Positions 7,809 to 17,670 of a DNA stretch of 36,338 nt are shown piece by piece; within the stretch, counting starts at the first letter, position 1, and every line of letters begins with the position of its first letter. The notes under the pieces are model-generated. The model was given only the letters and a program-made list of their open reading frames with translations. It had not been told where the DNA came from and did not search any database. Position numbers and translations under genes: made by a program. This stretch comes from Sedimentisphaerales bacterium. Its GTDB lineage: Bacteria > Planctomycetota > Phycisphaerae > Sedimentisphaerales > Anaerohalosphaeraceae. The stretch is taken from contig JAFGKL010000147.1 of NCBI GenBank assembly GCA_016928585.1, positions 1-36,338 on the forward strand. Direction: 5' to 3'.

Positions 7809-9233
7809 ATGGATTTTGAGTTTGAAAATCAGATTTTGGGGTTTATAGGGTCAGAAGGGCTGTTTGACGGAGCCGAAAGGGTATTAGCGGCAGTTTCCGG
7901 CGGTGCGGATTCTGCAGCACTGCTGCAGACTTTGATACGGTTAAAACAGGCGGGTCAGATCGAGGTCGAGCTTAGTGTCGGTAATGTTAATCACAATTTA
8001 AGAGGGGCCGAGTCCGACGGTGACAGTGAATTTGTGGCGGAGCTTGGGGAGAAGCTTGGAATAGAAGTTCTGCAGTGCGGCGTTGAGACGAAGACTTATG
8101 CAAAGGAAAATAAAGTTTCGATAGAGACGGCAGCGCGCGAGCTAAGGATAGAAGCTTTGTGCAAGATGGCGCGTAAGGCGGGGGCCGAGAAGATCGTAAT
8201 GGCGCACCATATGGACGATAATGCGGAGACGATCATTCACAGGTTGGTGCGGGGGACGGGATTTAGAGGGTTGGGAGGAATATGGCCAAGGAGAAGGCTT
8301 GCCGGTTTGGTGGAGGTCGTTCGGCCGCTGCTTTGTGTGAGTAGAAAACAGATCGAGGAGTATTGCGGAGCGAACGGTTTTAAATGGCGAACGGACAAGA
8401 CGAACGACGAGGTTGTTTTTACGAGGAACAGGATCAGGCATCTTGTGTTGCCTGAATTACAAAAGGATTGCAAAGAAGATCTTTCCAAGATACTTTTTGA
8501 ACTTTCGTCAAAGGCACAGAAGCTTTACAGGATGATCGAGGCGGAGGCGCAAAAAGCTATCGACGAGATAAAAATAGATGACGGTGTTGAAAAAATTGTA
8601 TTGAACAAACAAGGATTGGCGAGACTGGACAGGCTTGTTGCAGTTGAGGTTGTACGAAGGGTGCTGGTTCTTGTCGGCAGCGGTGAAAGAGACCTAAAGC
8701 AGGAGCATTATGAAAGAGTTCTGGAACTGACGGGCAGCGGCGAAAGCGGGAAAGTGATCGAGCTGCCGGACGGGTTTGCGGCAAGTGTTGAGTATGAAAA
8801 GATCAGTTTTTATAGAAATGCCGGGAAAACGGCTGCGAGTGCTTTTGACAAGGTGTGTCTTAATGTGCCGGGCTTAACAGAGACAGGCGGATATAAAATA
8901 GAGACCAGGGTTTTTGAGGCAGGTGGGACTGATATTGAAAGATTTAAAAAAGAAAAAGAGGATATTGTTGAATGGTTCGACGCTGATAAACTTCACGGCA
9001 AGATAGCGGCAAGAAGCAGAAAAGAGGGGGATAGGTTTTTTCCGTTAGGGGGTGAAGGAGAGAAAAAAGTTGGTAAATTCCTGACAGCGGCTAAGGTTGA
9101 AGGTGATTTGCGGGATAAAGTATTTGTAATCGAAGACGATGAAAAAATAATTTGGCTGGCTCCTGTCCGCGCAAGTGAATTGACAAAAGTTGACAGCAAA
9201 ACCAAAAGGATCCTGGAAATCAGTTTGCTTTAA
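7809..9233 (+). CDS. tilS: tRNA(Ile)-lysidine synthase
   Basis: VLAAVSGGADSAALLQTL PP-loop, GNVNHNLRGAESDGD, MAHHMDDNAETI. The track start at 7782 is inside the terminator, so ATG 7809 is preferred. Confidence 0.88.
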   Translation: MDFEFENQILGFIGSEGLFDGAERVLAAVSGGADSAALLQTLIRLKQAGQIEVELSVGNVNHNLRGAESDGDSEFVAELGEKLGIEVLQCGVETKTYAKENKVSIETAARELRIEALCKMARKAGAEKIVMAHHMDDNAETIIHRLVRGTGFRGLGGIWPRRRLAGLVEVVRPLLCVSRKQIEEYCGANGFKWRTDKTNDEVVFTRNRIRHLVLPELQKDCKEDLSKILFELSSKAQKLYRMIEAEAQKAIDEIKIDDGVEKIVLNKQGLARLDRLVAVEVVRRVLVLVGSGERDLKQEHYERVLELTGSGESGKVIELPDGFAASVEYEKISFYRNAGKTAASAFDKVCLNVPGLTETGGYKIETRVFEAGGTDIERFKKEKEDIVEWFDADKLHGKIAARSRKEGDRFFPLGGEGEKKVGKFLTAAKVEGDLRDKVFVIEDDEKIIWLAPVRASELTKVDSKTKRILEISLL

Positions 9234-9361
9234 TCAAGAAAAGCTTAGTTTTTTCATTTTTTCTCTTTGAGTGATAACTTTCATAAGACTGTATGGTTTT
9301 TGGGGTTTAGCCAAGAAATATGCAGTTTTGTATGGTTGTTTTGGGGGTATATAATAAAGGC

Positions 9362-9390
9362 TTGACATGGGGGGCCTTAGAGCTTAAATT
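9362..9390 (+). promoter_or_regulatory. Putative sigma-70-type promoter of gap
   Basis: TTGACA (9362-9367), 17-bp spacer, TAAATT (9385-9390), about 90 nt upstream of the gap ATG. Confidence 0.6.
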
Positions 9391-9480
9391 GTGCCCTCAG
9401 TTTGTGCGCAGTCTGCGAACGGGGGCTATTAGCAGTGCGCAGATAATTAAATTAACTTATTTAAGATTAAGGAGTTAGAG

Positions 9481-10494
9481 ATGGCAACAAAGGTTGCGAT
9501 TAACGGCTTTGGCAGGATCGGACGGGCTGTGGCAAGAATACTGTTAACAAGGAACGGAGACCTGGAACTGGTTGCGATCAATGATCTGGCACCGGTTAAG
9601 AGCTTGGCTCACCTTTTTAAATACGATACCGTAATGGGTAAATGGGGTGGTGCCGTGAAGGTTAAGGACGATGCGATCGTTATCGACGGCAAAGAGATCA
9701 AGGTGCTCTCCGAGAGAAGTCCAGCAAACCTGCCGTGGGGCAAAATGGGCGTGGATATCGTGGTCGAGTCAACGGGTATATTCCGCAAAAAAGAATCCGA
9801 AAAGGGCGGATACGGCGATCACATCAAGGCTGGTGCAAAAAAGGTCGTACTGACCGTTCCTGCAAAAGATGCTATTGATGCGACGATCGTACTTGGTGTA
9901 AACGAAGACAAGCTGACCGCTGACATTGCATGTGCATCGAACGCAAGCTGTACGACAAACTGTCTTGCTCCTGTGGCGAAAGTTCTTAACGATGTTTTCG
10001 GTATTGAGAAGGGCCTGATGACAACAGTTCACGGTTATACGAACGACCAGAATGTTGCCGATATGATCCACAGCGATATGCGTCGTGCAAGAGCGGCCGC
10101 TCAAAATATTATTCCTACAACAACCGGTGCGGCAGTCGCAGTCGGCAAGGTTATTCCGGAACTGAACGGCAAGCTTGACGGTATGGCTCTTCGCGTTCCT
10201 GTCGTAGACGGCAGTTGTGTTGATCTGGTAGCAGATCTTAAGAAGGAAGCAAGTGTAGAGGAAGTTAATGCAGCCATTAAGGCAGCAGCAGACGGCGAGC
10301 TTAAGGGCATCCTAGAGTATTGCAATGAGCCGGTTGTCAGCAGCGATATCATCGGCAATCCTGCCTCAAGTGTTTTCGATTCGCTTTGCACGATGGTTAT
10401 GGGTAAGACCGTCAAGGTCATCAGCTGGTATGACAACGAGTGGGGTTATTCTAACCGTACCGTCGATATGATGGAAAAGATGGCCAAGCTGTAA
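9481..10494 (+). CDS. gap: Glyceraldehyde-3-phosphate dehydrogenase, type I
   Basis: KVAINGFGRIGRAVAR, ASNASCTTNCLAPVAKVL active site, WYDNEWGYSNR; SD AAGGAG. Confidence 0.97.
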   Translation: MATKVAINGFGRIGRAVARILLTRNGDLELVAINDLAPVKSLAHLFKYDTVMGKWGGAVKVKDDAIVIDGKEIKVLSERSPANLPWGKMGVDIVVESTGIFRKKESEKGGYGDHIKAGAKKVVLTVPAKDAIDATIVLGVNEDKLTADIACASNASCTTNCLAPVAKVLNDVFGIEKGLMTTVHGYTNDQNVADMIHSDMRRARAAAQNIIPTTTGAAVAVGKVIPELNGKLDGMALRVPVVDGSCVDLVADLKKEASVEEVNAAIKAAADGELKGILEYCNEPVVSSDIIGNPASSVFDSLCTMVMGKTVKVISWYDNEWGYSNRTVDMMEKMAKL

Positions 10495-10514
10495 TCAGAC
10501 GAGTTTGAGATTTG

Positions 10515-10548
10515 CGGGCCCGTTCGAAACAGAGCGGGCCCGATTTTT
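10515..10548 (+). terminator. Rho-independent terminator-like hairpin between gap and pgk
   Basis: CGGGCCCG (10515-10522) - 12 nt - CGGGCCCG (10535-10542) followed by ATTTTT. Confidence 0.75.
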
Positions 10549-10598
10549 GTAAAGACAAAACGATCAGAAAAAATGCTTTATCATGAAAGGCGTCGACA

Positions 10599-11837
10599 AT
10601 GGCGAAGAAGACAGTAGCTGATATTGATGTAAACGGTAAGAAGGTATTAATGCGGTGCGATTTTAATGTGCCGCTTGACGATAACCAGAATATCACCAGC
10701 GACGATCGTATCGTTAAGGCGTTGCCGACGATCAAGCATGTTCTGGATAACGGTGGTTCCGTAATTCTTATGAGCCATCTCGGCAGACCTGAGGGAGCAG
10801 TTGTTGCAAAGATGAGTTTGCGGCCGGTGGCGAAGAGGCTTAGTGAGCTTTTGGGTAAAGATGTTGTGTTCGCAAACGACTGCATTGGTGCTGACGTTGA
10901 GGCGAAGGCATCGGCTTTGCAGCCGGGTGATGTGATGCTTCTTGAGAACCTGCGGTTCCGTAAGGAAGAAACGATCAAAGACAAGGCTGCCAAGGAAGAC
11001 GCCCAGCTTCGTGCGGCGAAGGACGACTTTGCAAAGCAGATCGCGGCGCTTGGAGATGCTTATGTTTGCGATGCTTTCGGAACGGCACACAGAGACAATG
11101 CTTCGATGTATACGGTTCCTGTGATGATGGAAGGCAAGGACCGGGTTAGCGGATTTCTTATCGAAAAAGAACTGAAGTTTTTGGGTGAAACAGTTGATAA
11201 TGCCGAAAAGCCGTTCGTTGCGATCCTTGGCGGGGCGAAAGTTTCGGATAAACTAGCGGTTATTGAAAATCTGCTCAGAAAGGTTGACAGCATCCTGATA
11301 GGCGGGGCGATGGCTTATACATTCTTTAAGGCACAGGGCATAACTATCGGCAACAGTCTTTGCGAGGATGACTTTGTCGATAAGGCACTTGGCCTGCTTG
11401 AAGAGGCCAAAGACCTTGGGTGTGAGATCGTTTTGCCGGTAGATACAGTTATTGCGAAGGAATTTAAGGCAAATGCGGACAACAAAGTTGTTGCCGGAAA
11501 TATCGACGAAGGCTGGGAAGGGCTTGACATCGGTCCGGAATCGAGAAAACTGTTCGTTGGAAAACTTTCCGGTGCTAAAACTATTGTGTGGAACGGACCG
11601 ATGGGGGTTTTTGAGCTTGAGCCATTCGATGCGGGTACCAAAGCAGTTGCCCAGGCAGTGGCAGACGCAACGAGCAAAGGCGCTCGAAGTGTTATAGGCG
11701 GCGGCGACAGTGCAAGTGCAATCGTTAATATGGGTCTTGAAGATAAAGTGAGCCATATTTCAACCGGCGGCGGCGCGAGCCTTGAATTCCTGGAAGGCAA
11801 GAAATTTAAGTGCCTTGATATACTTGATGAGAAGTAG
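10599..11837 (+). CDS. pgk: Phosphoglycerate kinase
   Basis: KKVLMRCDFNVPLDDNQNI, SHLGRPEG, GPMGVFELEPFDAGT, GGGDSASAI. Confidence 0.97.
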   Translation: MAKKTVADIDVNGKKVLMRCDFNVPLDDNQNITSDDRIVKALPTIKHVLDNGGSVILMSHLGRPEGAVVAKMSLRPVAKRLSELLGKDVVFANDCIGADVEAKASALQPGDVMLLENLRFRKEETIKDKAAKEDAQLRAAKDDFAKQIAALGDAYVCDAFGTAHRDNASMYTVPVMMEGKDRVSGFLIEKELKFLGETVDNAEKPFVAILGGAKVSDKLAVIENLLRKVDSILIGGAMAYTFFKAQGITIGNSLCEDDFVDKALGLLEEAKDLGCEIVLPVDTVIAKEFKANADNKVVAGNIDEGWEGLDIGPESRKLFVGKLSGAKTIVWNGPMGVFELEPFDAGTKAVAQAVADATSKGARSVIGGGDSASAIVNMGLEDKVSHISTGGGASLEFLEGKKFKCLDILDEK

Positions 11838-11874
11838 AACTTGCTTTTTTGAATAAATATTAACAGGGACAATT

Positions 11875-12555
11875 ATGTCAAAGTTAAGATTACCTGCAGC
11901 AGGTACAATAGAAGTGGCACCATCGATACTGAGTGCAGATTTTTCCAACCTGGCCTCAGAGATAGCCGAAGTTGAGGCCGCGGGCGTAAAGATGGTTCAC
12001 CTGGATATAATGGATGGGCATTTTGTGCCGAATATGACCATAGGCCCGGTGGTAGTTGCCAAACTTCGAAAGCACAGCAAGGTTGTTTTTGATACGCACT
12101 TGATGATAAGCGATCCACGAAAATATGCCAAGGCCTTTGTCGAAGCCGGTTCCAACCACATTACGTTTCATATCGAGACGGTCGATGATCCTGAAAAGTT
12201 TATCGATGAACTTCACGAGCTTGGAGTTACATGCGGGGTAACTCTGAATCCGGAGACGCCTGTTGAAAGCATAGAAAAAGTGGCCCCGCTTTGTGATATG
12301 GTTTTGGTAATGACAGTTCATCCCGGTTTTGGCGCCCAGGAATTTATAGACGAGGCTGCAAAGAAGTGCATTCGTATTCGTGAAATAGCGGGTCCCGGTG
12401 TTCGTATAGAAGTTGACGGCGGCATCAACCCTGATACAGTATCAAAGGCGGTATCTTACGGAGCAGACACGCTTGTTGCCGGTAATGCGATATTTAATAA
12501 GCCTGACCGAGCCAAAGCAATAAACGATATATTGCAGGCATGCAATACCCTTTAG
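11875..12555 (+). CDS. rpe: Ribulose-phosphate 3-epimerase
   Basis: VAPSILSADFSNL, HLDIMDGHFVPNMTIGP, MTVHPGFGAQEF, EVDGGINPDT. Confidence 0.96.
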   Translation: MSKLRLPAAGTIEVAPSILSADFSNLASEIAEVEAAGVKMVHLDIMDGHFVPNMTIGPVVVAKLRKHSKVVFDTHLMISDPRKYAKAFVEAGSNHITFHIETVDDPEKFIDELHELGVTCGVTLNPETPVESIEKVAPLCDMVLVMTVHPGFGAQEFIDEAAKKCIRIREIAGPGVRIEVDGGINPDTVSKAVSYGADTLVAGNAIFNKPDRAKAINDILQACNTL

Positions 12556-12557
12556 GG

Positions 12558-12592
12558 TAATAAATTTCCGCGAGTAAAATTGTAATTTATTA
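12558..12592 (+). terminator. AT-rich inverted repeat downstream of rpe (possible terminator)
   Basis: TAATAAATT (12558-12566)/AATTTATTA (12584-12592) followed by TTTT; also palindrome TACCCTTTAGGGTA (12546-12559) across the rpe stop codon. Confidence 0.35.
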
Positions 12593-12654
12593 TTTTAAAG
12601 TTATTTGCCCGCGACTAAAGGGGAAAATTTAATTGTAGTAAGTACAAAGAATTC

Positions 12655-13503
12655 ATGGTGAAAAAAACAAAAAAATCCCAGTGGAACGGATTTTCATTAA
12701 AACCCCGCAAGGAGATGCCGGAGGGGTTGTGGATGGCGTGTCCTTCCTGTTCTCATATGCTTTATAAAAAGAAGGTTGCGGAAAACCTGCATGTTTGCCC
12801 GGAATGCGAACATCATTTTCGTATAGATGGTCCCACACGTGTTTCGCAGCTTGCAGACGAGGATTCTTTCGAAGAACTCTGTAAGGATATGTCGTCTGAC
12901 GATCCACTGGACTTCAAGTGGATGGACAGCAGTTACAAGGACCGCCTGAAAGAAGATGCGAAAAAAGGGGTATCGAACGAGGCGATGCTTGTCGGCAAGG
13001 CATTTATCCGCGGCAGAGGAGTTATGCTTGCGGTGATGGATTTTAACTTTCTCGGCGGGTCTATGGGTCTTGTAGTCGGAGAGAAGTTTTGCGTTGCGGT
13101 AGAGCGTGCGATCGAGGAATCCCTTCCCCTTATAACGGTAAGCTGTTCGGGCGGAGCCAGGATGCATGAAGGCGTGGTTTCGCTGGGTCAGATGGCCAAG
13201 ACCAGTGCTGCTATCGCCAAGTACGATGAGTCCGGAGGGTTGTTTTTGTCAGTTTTGGCAGATCCTACGACAGGTGGAGTTACAGCAAGTTTTGCGATGC
13301 TTGGTGATATTATCATTGCAGAGCCCGGTGCTCTTATCGGTTTTGCCGGTCCCCGGACAATATACGAGACGATCAAGGTTGAATTGCCGGACGGATTTCA
13401 GCGGTCGGAATTTCTGCTTGAGCACGGGTTTGTTGATATGATCGTTCATCGCAAGGAACTTCGCAGCGAAATAGGCCGCCTGATCGATTATTGCGGAAAA
13501 TAG
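12655..13503 (+). CDS. accD: Acetyl-CoA carboxylase carboxyltransferase subunit beta
   Basis: C4 zinc finger CPSCSHMLYKKKVAENLHVCPECEHHF; SCSGGARMHEGVVSLGQMAKTSAA; GFAGPRTIYETI. Confidence 0.96.
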   Translation: MVKKTKKSQWNGFSLKPRKEMPEGLWMACPSCSHMLYKKKVAENLHVCPECEHHFRIDGPTRVSQLADEDSFEELCKDMSSDDPLDFKWMDSSYKDRLKEDAKKGVSNEAMLVGKAFIRGRGVMLAVMDFNFLGGSMGLVVGEKFCVAVERAIEESLPLITVSCSGGARMHEGVVSLGQMAKTSAAIAKYDESGGLFLSVLADPTTGGVTASFAMLGDIIIAEPGALIGFAGPRTIYETIKVELPDGFQRSEFLLEHGFVDMIVHRKELRSEIGRLIDYCGK

Positions 13504-13604
13504 TCAAAATCAGCACAATTATTACAGATCAATATTTGAAAAAATCACCTTTTATTTGCGGCTTAATGGGCGTATAATCTTTTTCCGGAGTTTTGGATAT
13601 AAAT

Positions 13605-14639
13605 ATGGGTTATTTTCGTGAAAATATAGAGCGTCTTCAGGGGTATGTTCCCGGGTATCAGCCCGGCGATGCGGATGTGGTGAAGATTAACACCAACGAG
13701 AACCCTTATCCTCCGAGTCCAAAGGTGCTGGAAGCAATCAGGGGTTTTTCGCCGGAGTTTTTGCGTAAGTACCCGCAGCCGCTGGCAGATAGTTTTCGTG
13801 AGGCAGCATGCAAAGTTCTTGGTGTAGGCTCTGGTAATATAATCTGTACCAACGGCGGGGACGACCTTTTGACGATCTGTTTCAGGGCATTTTGTGATGA
13901 GGGTCGAACGGTTGCATATCCTATCGAAACCTATTCTCTTTATGAAGTTTTGGCTGAGCTTCAAAACTGCAAGGCTGTCGAGATCCCATTTGGAAATGAC
14001 AACTGGATTGACGATCTTGTAAAAGCCAAGTCGGCTTTGACAATAATTTGTAATCCAAACGCACCGACATCTACGAGGGTTGAGACGGATGTTATCGGAG
14101 AACTTGCGGATAAGCTTTCGGGGGTGCTTTTGATCGACGAGGCTTATGTTGATTTTGCAGAGGATAATTGTTTACGGCTTGTAGAGAAATACGACAATGT
14201 AATAATCCTTCGTTCGATGAGTAAGGGGTATTCGCTTGCGGGTCTTCGGTTCGGTTTTGGTATAGCTAATGCTGAACTGATCGCCGGGCTGATGAAGGTT
14301 AAAGATTCTTATAATGTCGATGCGATAGCAATAGCGGCGGCAACGGCCGCTATAAAAGACCAGAAATACTTCAAGAGCAATGTAGCGAAAGTTAAGTCCG
14401 AAAGAGAGAGACTTAAAACGGAACTTGAAAAGCTTGGGCTTGAAGTCGGTAAAAGTGAAACCAATTTTCTTTTGGCAAAGTACAGCGAATCAGGGACCCT
14501 CTACGAGAAGCTTGCGGAGCGAGGTATTTATGTAAGATTCTGGAACACAAGTTCGCTGTCAGATAAGCTGCGGATAACAGTTGGTACAAAAGAAGATAAC
14601 GACAAGCTGGTAACAACACTGAAAGAGATACTTTCATAA
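13605..14639 (+). CDS. hisC: Histidinol-phosphate aminotransferase (start uncertain: ATG 13605 or TTG 13593)
   Basis: INTNENPYPPSPKVL, CNPNAPTSTRVE, LIDEAYVDFA, LRSMSKGYSLAGLRFGFGIA. Confidence 0.9.
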   Translation: MGYFRENIERLQGYVPGYQPGDADVVKINTNENPYPPSPKVLEAIRGFSPEFLRKYPQPLADSFREAACKVLGVGSGNIICTNGGDDLLTICFRAFCDEGRTVAYPIETYSLYEVLAELQNCKAVEIPFGNDNWIDDLVKAKSALTIICNPNAPTSTRVETDVIGELADKLSGVLLIDEAYVDFAEDNCLRLVEKYDNVIILRSMSKGYSLAGLRFGFGIANAELIAGLMKVKDSYNVDAIAIAAATAAIKDQKYFKSNVAKVKSERERLKTELEKLGLEVGKSETNFLLAKYSESGTLYEKLAERGIYVRFWNTSSLSDKLRITVGTKEDNDKLVTTLKEILS

Positions 14640-14652
14640 TAAGGATAGAATT

Positions 14653-15237
14653 ATGGGAAACAGGATAGCGAAGAAGGTGCGTGAAACGAATGAGACGAAA
14701 ATAGATGTCGAAATAAATCTTGACGGTGAAGGCGCATATCAGATCGACACAGGCGTAGGGTTCATGGATCATATGCTTGCACACCTAAGTAAGCACAGTA
14801 AAATAGATATTAGGTTGAAAGCAAGCGGGGACCTCCAGGTAGATGCGCATCATACGGTTGAGGACGCAGGGATATGTCTTGGCGAATGTCTCGTAGAGGC
14901 ACTTGGCGACAAGAAAGGGATCAAACGTTACGGTAACAGTTCGCTGCCGATGGAAGATGCCAAAGCGGATGTTTCGGTGGATCTGTCCGGGCGTGCTTTT
15001 ATGGTCTATAACGCAAATTACCGGACGGAGAAGATCGGCGATTTTGACGTTGAGTGTATCGAGGAGTTTTTGCACAGTTTTTCCAATACGGGTAAGTTTA
15101 ACCTTCACGTAAACGTTCCCTATGGAACGAACAGTCATCATATTGCAGAGGCAATATTTAAAGCATTGGGTCAATCGCTAGGCAGCGCGGTAAAGATAGT
15201 GGGGACCGATGTTCCCAGCACCAAGGGGACGCTGTGA
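14653..15237 (+). CDS. hisB: Imidazoleglycerol-phosphate dehydratase
   Basis: GVGFMDHMLAHLSKHS, DAHHTVEDAGICLGE, GTNSHHIAEAIFKALG. Confidence 0.96.
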   Translation: MGNRIAKKVRETNETKIDVEINLDGEGAYQIDTGVGFMDHMLAHLSKHSKIDIRLKASGDLQVDAHHTVEDAGICLGECLVEALGDKKGIKRYGNSSLPMEDAKADVSVDLSGRAFMVYNANYRTEKIGDFDVECIEEFLHSFSNTGKFNLHVNVPYGTNSHHIAEAIFKALGQSLGSAVKIVGTDVPSTKGTL

Positions 15238-15746
15238 GTACAGAGATCAATTATGAATACAGGACGGGGATAGGTACGGATATTCACCGGCTTGTGGCCG
15301 ACAGGGATCTTGTTCTTGGCGGAGTGAAGATACCGCATAAAGAGGGATTGCTGGGTCATAGTGACGGTGACGTTGTTCTGCATGCTATCATCGATTCGCT
15401 GTTGGGCGCTGCGGGGATGGGCGATATCGGCGGGATGTTTCCTGATACAGAAGAAGTGTGGCGAGATGCGGACAGCAGGGAACTTTTGCTGATCGTAAAG
15501 GACAGGCTAGACGAAAAAAAATGGGAGGTAGTTAATATTGATCTTATCGTTCATGCCGAGGAACCGAAGCTTGGACAGGTTAAAGGGCAGATGAAAAGGG
15601 CAATATCTTCTATCCTAGATATTGATTTTGTAAATGTAAATGTCAAGGCGAAAACCAATGAAGGGCTTGGCGATGTAGGAGCCAAAAGAGCGATAGCTGC
15701 GACGGCGACGGTTATGCTGAGAAGAAGGATCAAAAGGAGTTTATAG
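15234..15746 (+). CDS. ispF: 2-C-methyl-D-erythritol 2,4-cyclodiphosphate synthase
   Basis: GTG start overlapping hisB stop by 4 nt; GIGTDIHRL, GHSDGDVVLHAIIDSLLGAAGMGDIG, NVKAKTNEGLG. Confidence 0.95.
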   Translation: MSTEINYEYRTGIGTDIHRLVADRDLVLGGVKIPHKEGLLGHSDGDVVLHAIIDSLLGAAGMGDIGGMFPDTEEVWRDADSRELLLIVKDRLDEKKWEVVNIDLIVHAEEPKLGQVKGQMKRAISSILDIDFVNVNVKAKTNEGLGDVGAKRAIAATATVMLRRRIKRSL

Positions 15747-15754
15747 GTAGTTTT

Positions 15755-17182
15755 ATGATTTTGAGGTTATATAATACTTTTTCAAAAAAAGTTGAGGAAT
15801 TTGAGCCGCTAAAGCCTGGCAAAGTCAAGTTATACAGTTGCGGGCCCACGGTTTATTCACATGCTCATATCGGGAATTTCAGGTCGTTCCTTGTGGCGGA
15901 TATCCTAAAGAGATTTCTCGAGTTTAAAGGTTTTGCCGTAACCCATATTATGAATATTACCGATGTGGGGCACCTTTTAGATGATGCTGACGAGGGAGCC
16001 GACAAGCTTGAGGAAGCAGCAAGAAGGCAAAAAAAAGATCCGCTGGAAATAGCCGGGATGTATACGGATTCGTTTATGGCATCGAGCAAGCTTTTGAATA
16101 TTAAGCCTGCGAACCATTATCCGAAGGCAACCGAGCATATAGACGATATGATCAAGATGGTAGAGACTTTGGTAGAGAAGGGTTTTGGTTATATTGTCGG
16201 CGGTAATGTTTATTACGATGTGACCAAGTTTGCAGATTACGGCAAGCTTTCCGGCAATACCCTGGATGATCTTAATGCGGGGGCAAGAATAGAGGTCAAC
16301 GAAGAAAAGAAAAATCCGCAAGACTTTGCACTCTGGAAACACGATCCGAGGCATATCCAGCAGTGGGACAGCCCGTGGGGAAGGGGGTTTCCGGGGTGGC
16401 ATATTGAGTGCTCGGCGATGAGTACAAAATATCTCGGTCCGCAATTCGATCTTCATACAGGTGGGGAAGATAATATTTTTCCTCATCACGAATGCGAAAT
16501 AGCTCAAACAGAAGGCGCTACAGGTAAAAAGTGGGTGAACTACTGGGTTCATACGCGATTTTTGCTGGTTGACGGCGAGAAGATGTCCAAGTCGAAGGGC
16601 AATTTGTACACTATCCCGGAACTTATTGAAAAAGGCTTTAAGAAAAACGCAATCAGGTATGCATTGATAAGCTCTCATTACAGGCAGAATTATAATTTTA
16701 CTTTCGATGGATTAAAGGCGGCCGAACAAGCTATAGACAAGATCAACCAATGTGTGTTTACACTTGGGGAGATCGCCAAAATACAAAACGACCAGGCGGT
16801 AAGCGACGGAGTAAAGAGTCTTATAGATAAAAGTTTGGCAGCGTTTGACGAAGCTCTTTGTGATGATCTTAATATTTCCAAGGCACTTGGGGCGGTATTT
16901 GATTTTATAAGAGAGGCGAACAAGCTTGAAGACGTTAGTCCGTCCGAGGCGGCGGCATTGATAGGGGCGATAGAAAAAATAGATTCTGTACTTGGAGTGA
17001 TAGAAAAATCGTCGGACGATGTTCCGGATGAAATAATTAAACTGGCAGCAGAAAGAAAACAGGCAAAACTTGACAAGAACTGGCAAAGGGCCGACGAGAT
17101 CAGGGATGAGGTTACAGCAAAAGGATTTGTTATTGAGGATATGCCGGGTCATGAATACAGGATCAAGCGCAAGGAAGGTTAG
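15755..17182 (+). CDS. cysS: Cysteinyl-tRNA synthetase
   Basis: VKLYSCGPTVYSHAHIGNFR, GWHIECSAMS, MSKSKGN. Confidence 0.97.
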   Translation: MILRLYNTFSKKVEEFEPLKPGKVKLYSCGPTVYSHAHIGNFRSFLVADILKRFLEFKGFAVTHIMNITDVGHLLDDADEGADKLEEAARRQKKDPLEIAGMYTDSFMASSKLLNIKPANHYPKATEHIDDMIKMVETLVEKGFGYIVGGNVYYDVTKFADYGKLSGNTLDDLNAGARIEVNEEKKNPQDFALWKHDPRHIQQWDSPWGRGFPGWHIECSAMSTKYLGPQFDLHTGGEDNIFPHHECEIAQTEGATGKKWVNYWVHTRFLLVDGEKMSKSKGNLYTIPELIEKGFKKNAIRYALISSHYRQNYNFTFDGLKAAEQAIDKINQCVFTLGEIAKIQNDQAVSDGVKSLIDKSLAAFDEALCDDLNISKALGAVFDFIREANKLEDVSPSEAAALIGAIEKIDSVLGVIEKSSDDVPDEIIKLAAERKQAKLDKNWQRADEIRDEVTAKGFVIEDMPGHEYRIKRKEG

Positions 17183-17187
17183 GCGAA

Positions 17188-17670
17188 ATGAAGATACTCG
17201 GTATTGATCCGGGTTTGCGGGTTTGCGGTTATGCGTTGATAGAAACCGGAGCCGGAGATGAGAAGCTGCTCGAGGCCGGAGTCTTTAAGAGTGATGAGTC
17301 CAAAGGACTGGCCGAGAGGCTAAATCAGATCGCGTGCGATGCATGGCAGATACTCGATAAGTACGCCCCGGCAGTGGTTGCGGTAGAGGAGCTTTATTCG
17401 AATTATAAGCACCCCAAAACCGCGATATTGATGGGACATGCGAGAGGCGTTATACTTTATAAGGCGGTCGAGGCCGGCGCGGAAGTAAGGAGCTTTGCAG
17501 CGACACGTATAAAGAAATCATTGACCGGTAACGGCAGGGCGAGCAAAGAGCAGATGCAAAGAACGATCCAGCAGGTTTTGGGTCTTTTGAATATGCCGGA
17601 GCCGGCAGATGTGGCGGACGCAATCGCGGTTGCTATGTGCTGTGCAAACGAAAGAAGGATCGAAGGATGA
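17188..17670 (+). CDS. ruvC: Holliday junction endodeoxyribonuclease RuvC
   Basis: MKILGIDPGLRVCGYA, AVEELY, DVADAIAVAM acidic catalytic residues retained. Confidence 0.95.
   Translation: MKILGIDPGLRVCGYALIETGAGDEKLLEAGVFKSDESKGLAERLNQIACDAWQILDKYAPAVVAVEELYSNYKHPKTAILMGHARGVILYKAVEAGAEVRSFAATRIKKSLTGNGRASKEQMQRTIQQVLGLLNMPEPADVADAIAVAMCCANERRIEG

Noticed and set aside
9320-9478. 52-aa ORF (MQFCMVVLGVYNKGLTWGALELK...) ending just before gap
   Set aside because: Overlaps the likely gap promoter and 5' UTR, has no good SD and no recognisable protein features; probably chance.
9475-12555. gap-pgk-rpe as evidence for a Calvin cycle cluster
   Set aside because: No RuBisCO or phosphoribulokinase in the window; the trio is equally consistent with glycolysis/pentose phosphate metabolism.
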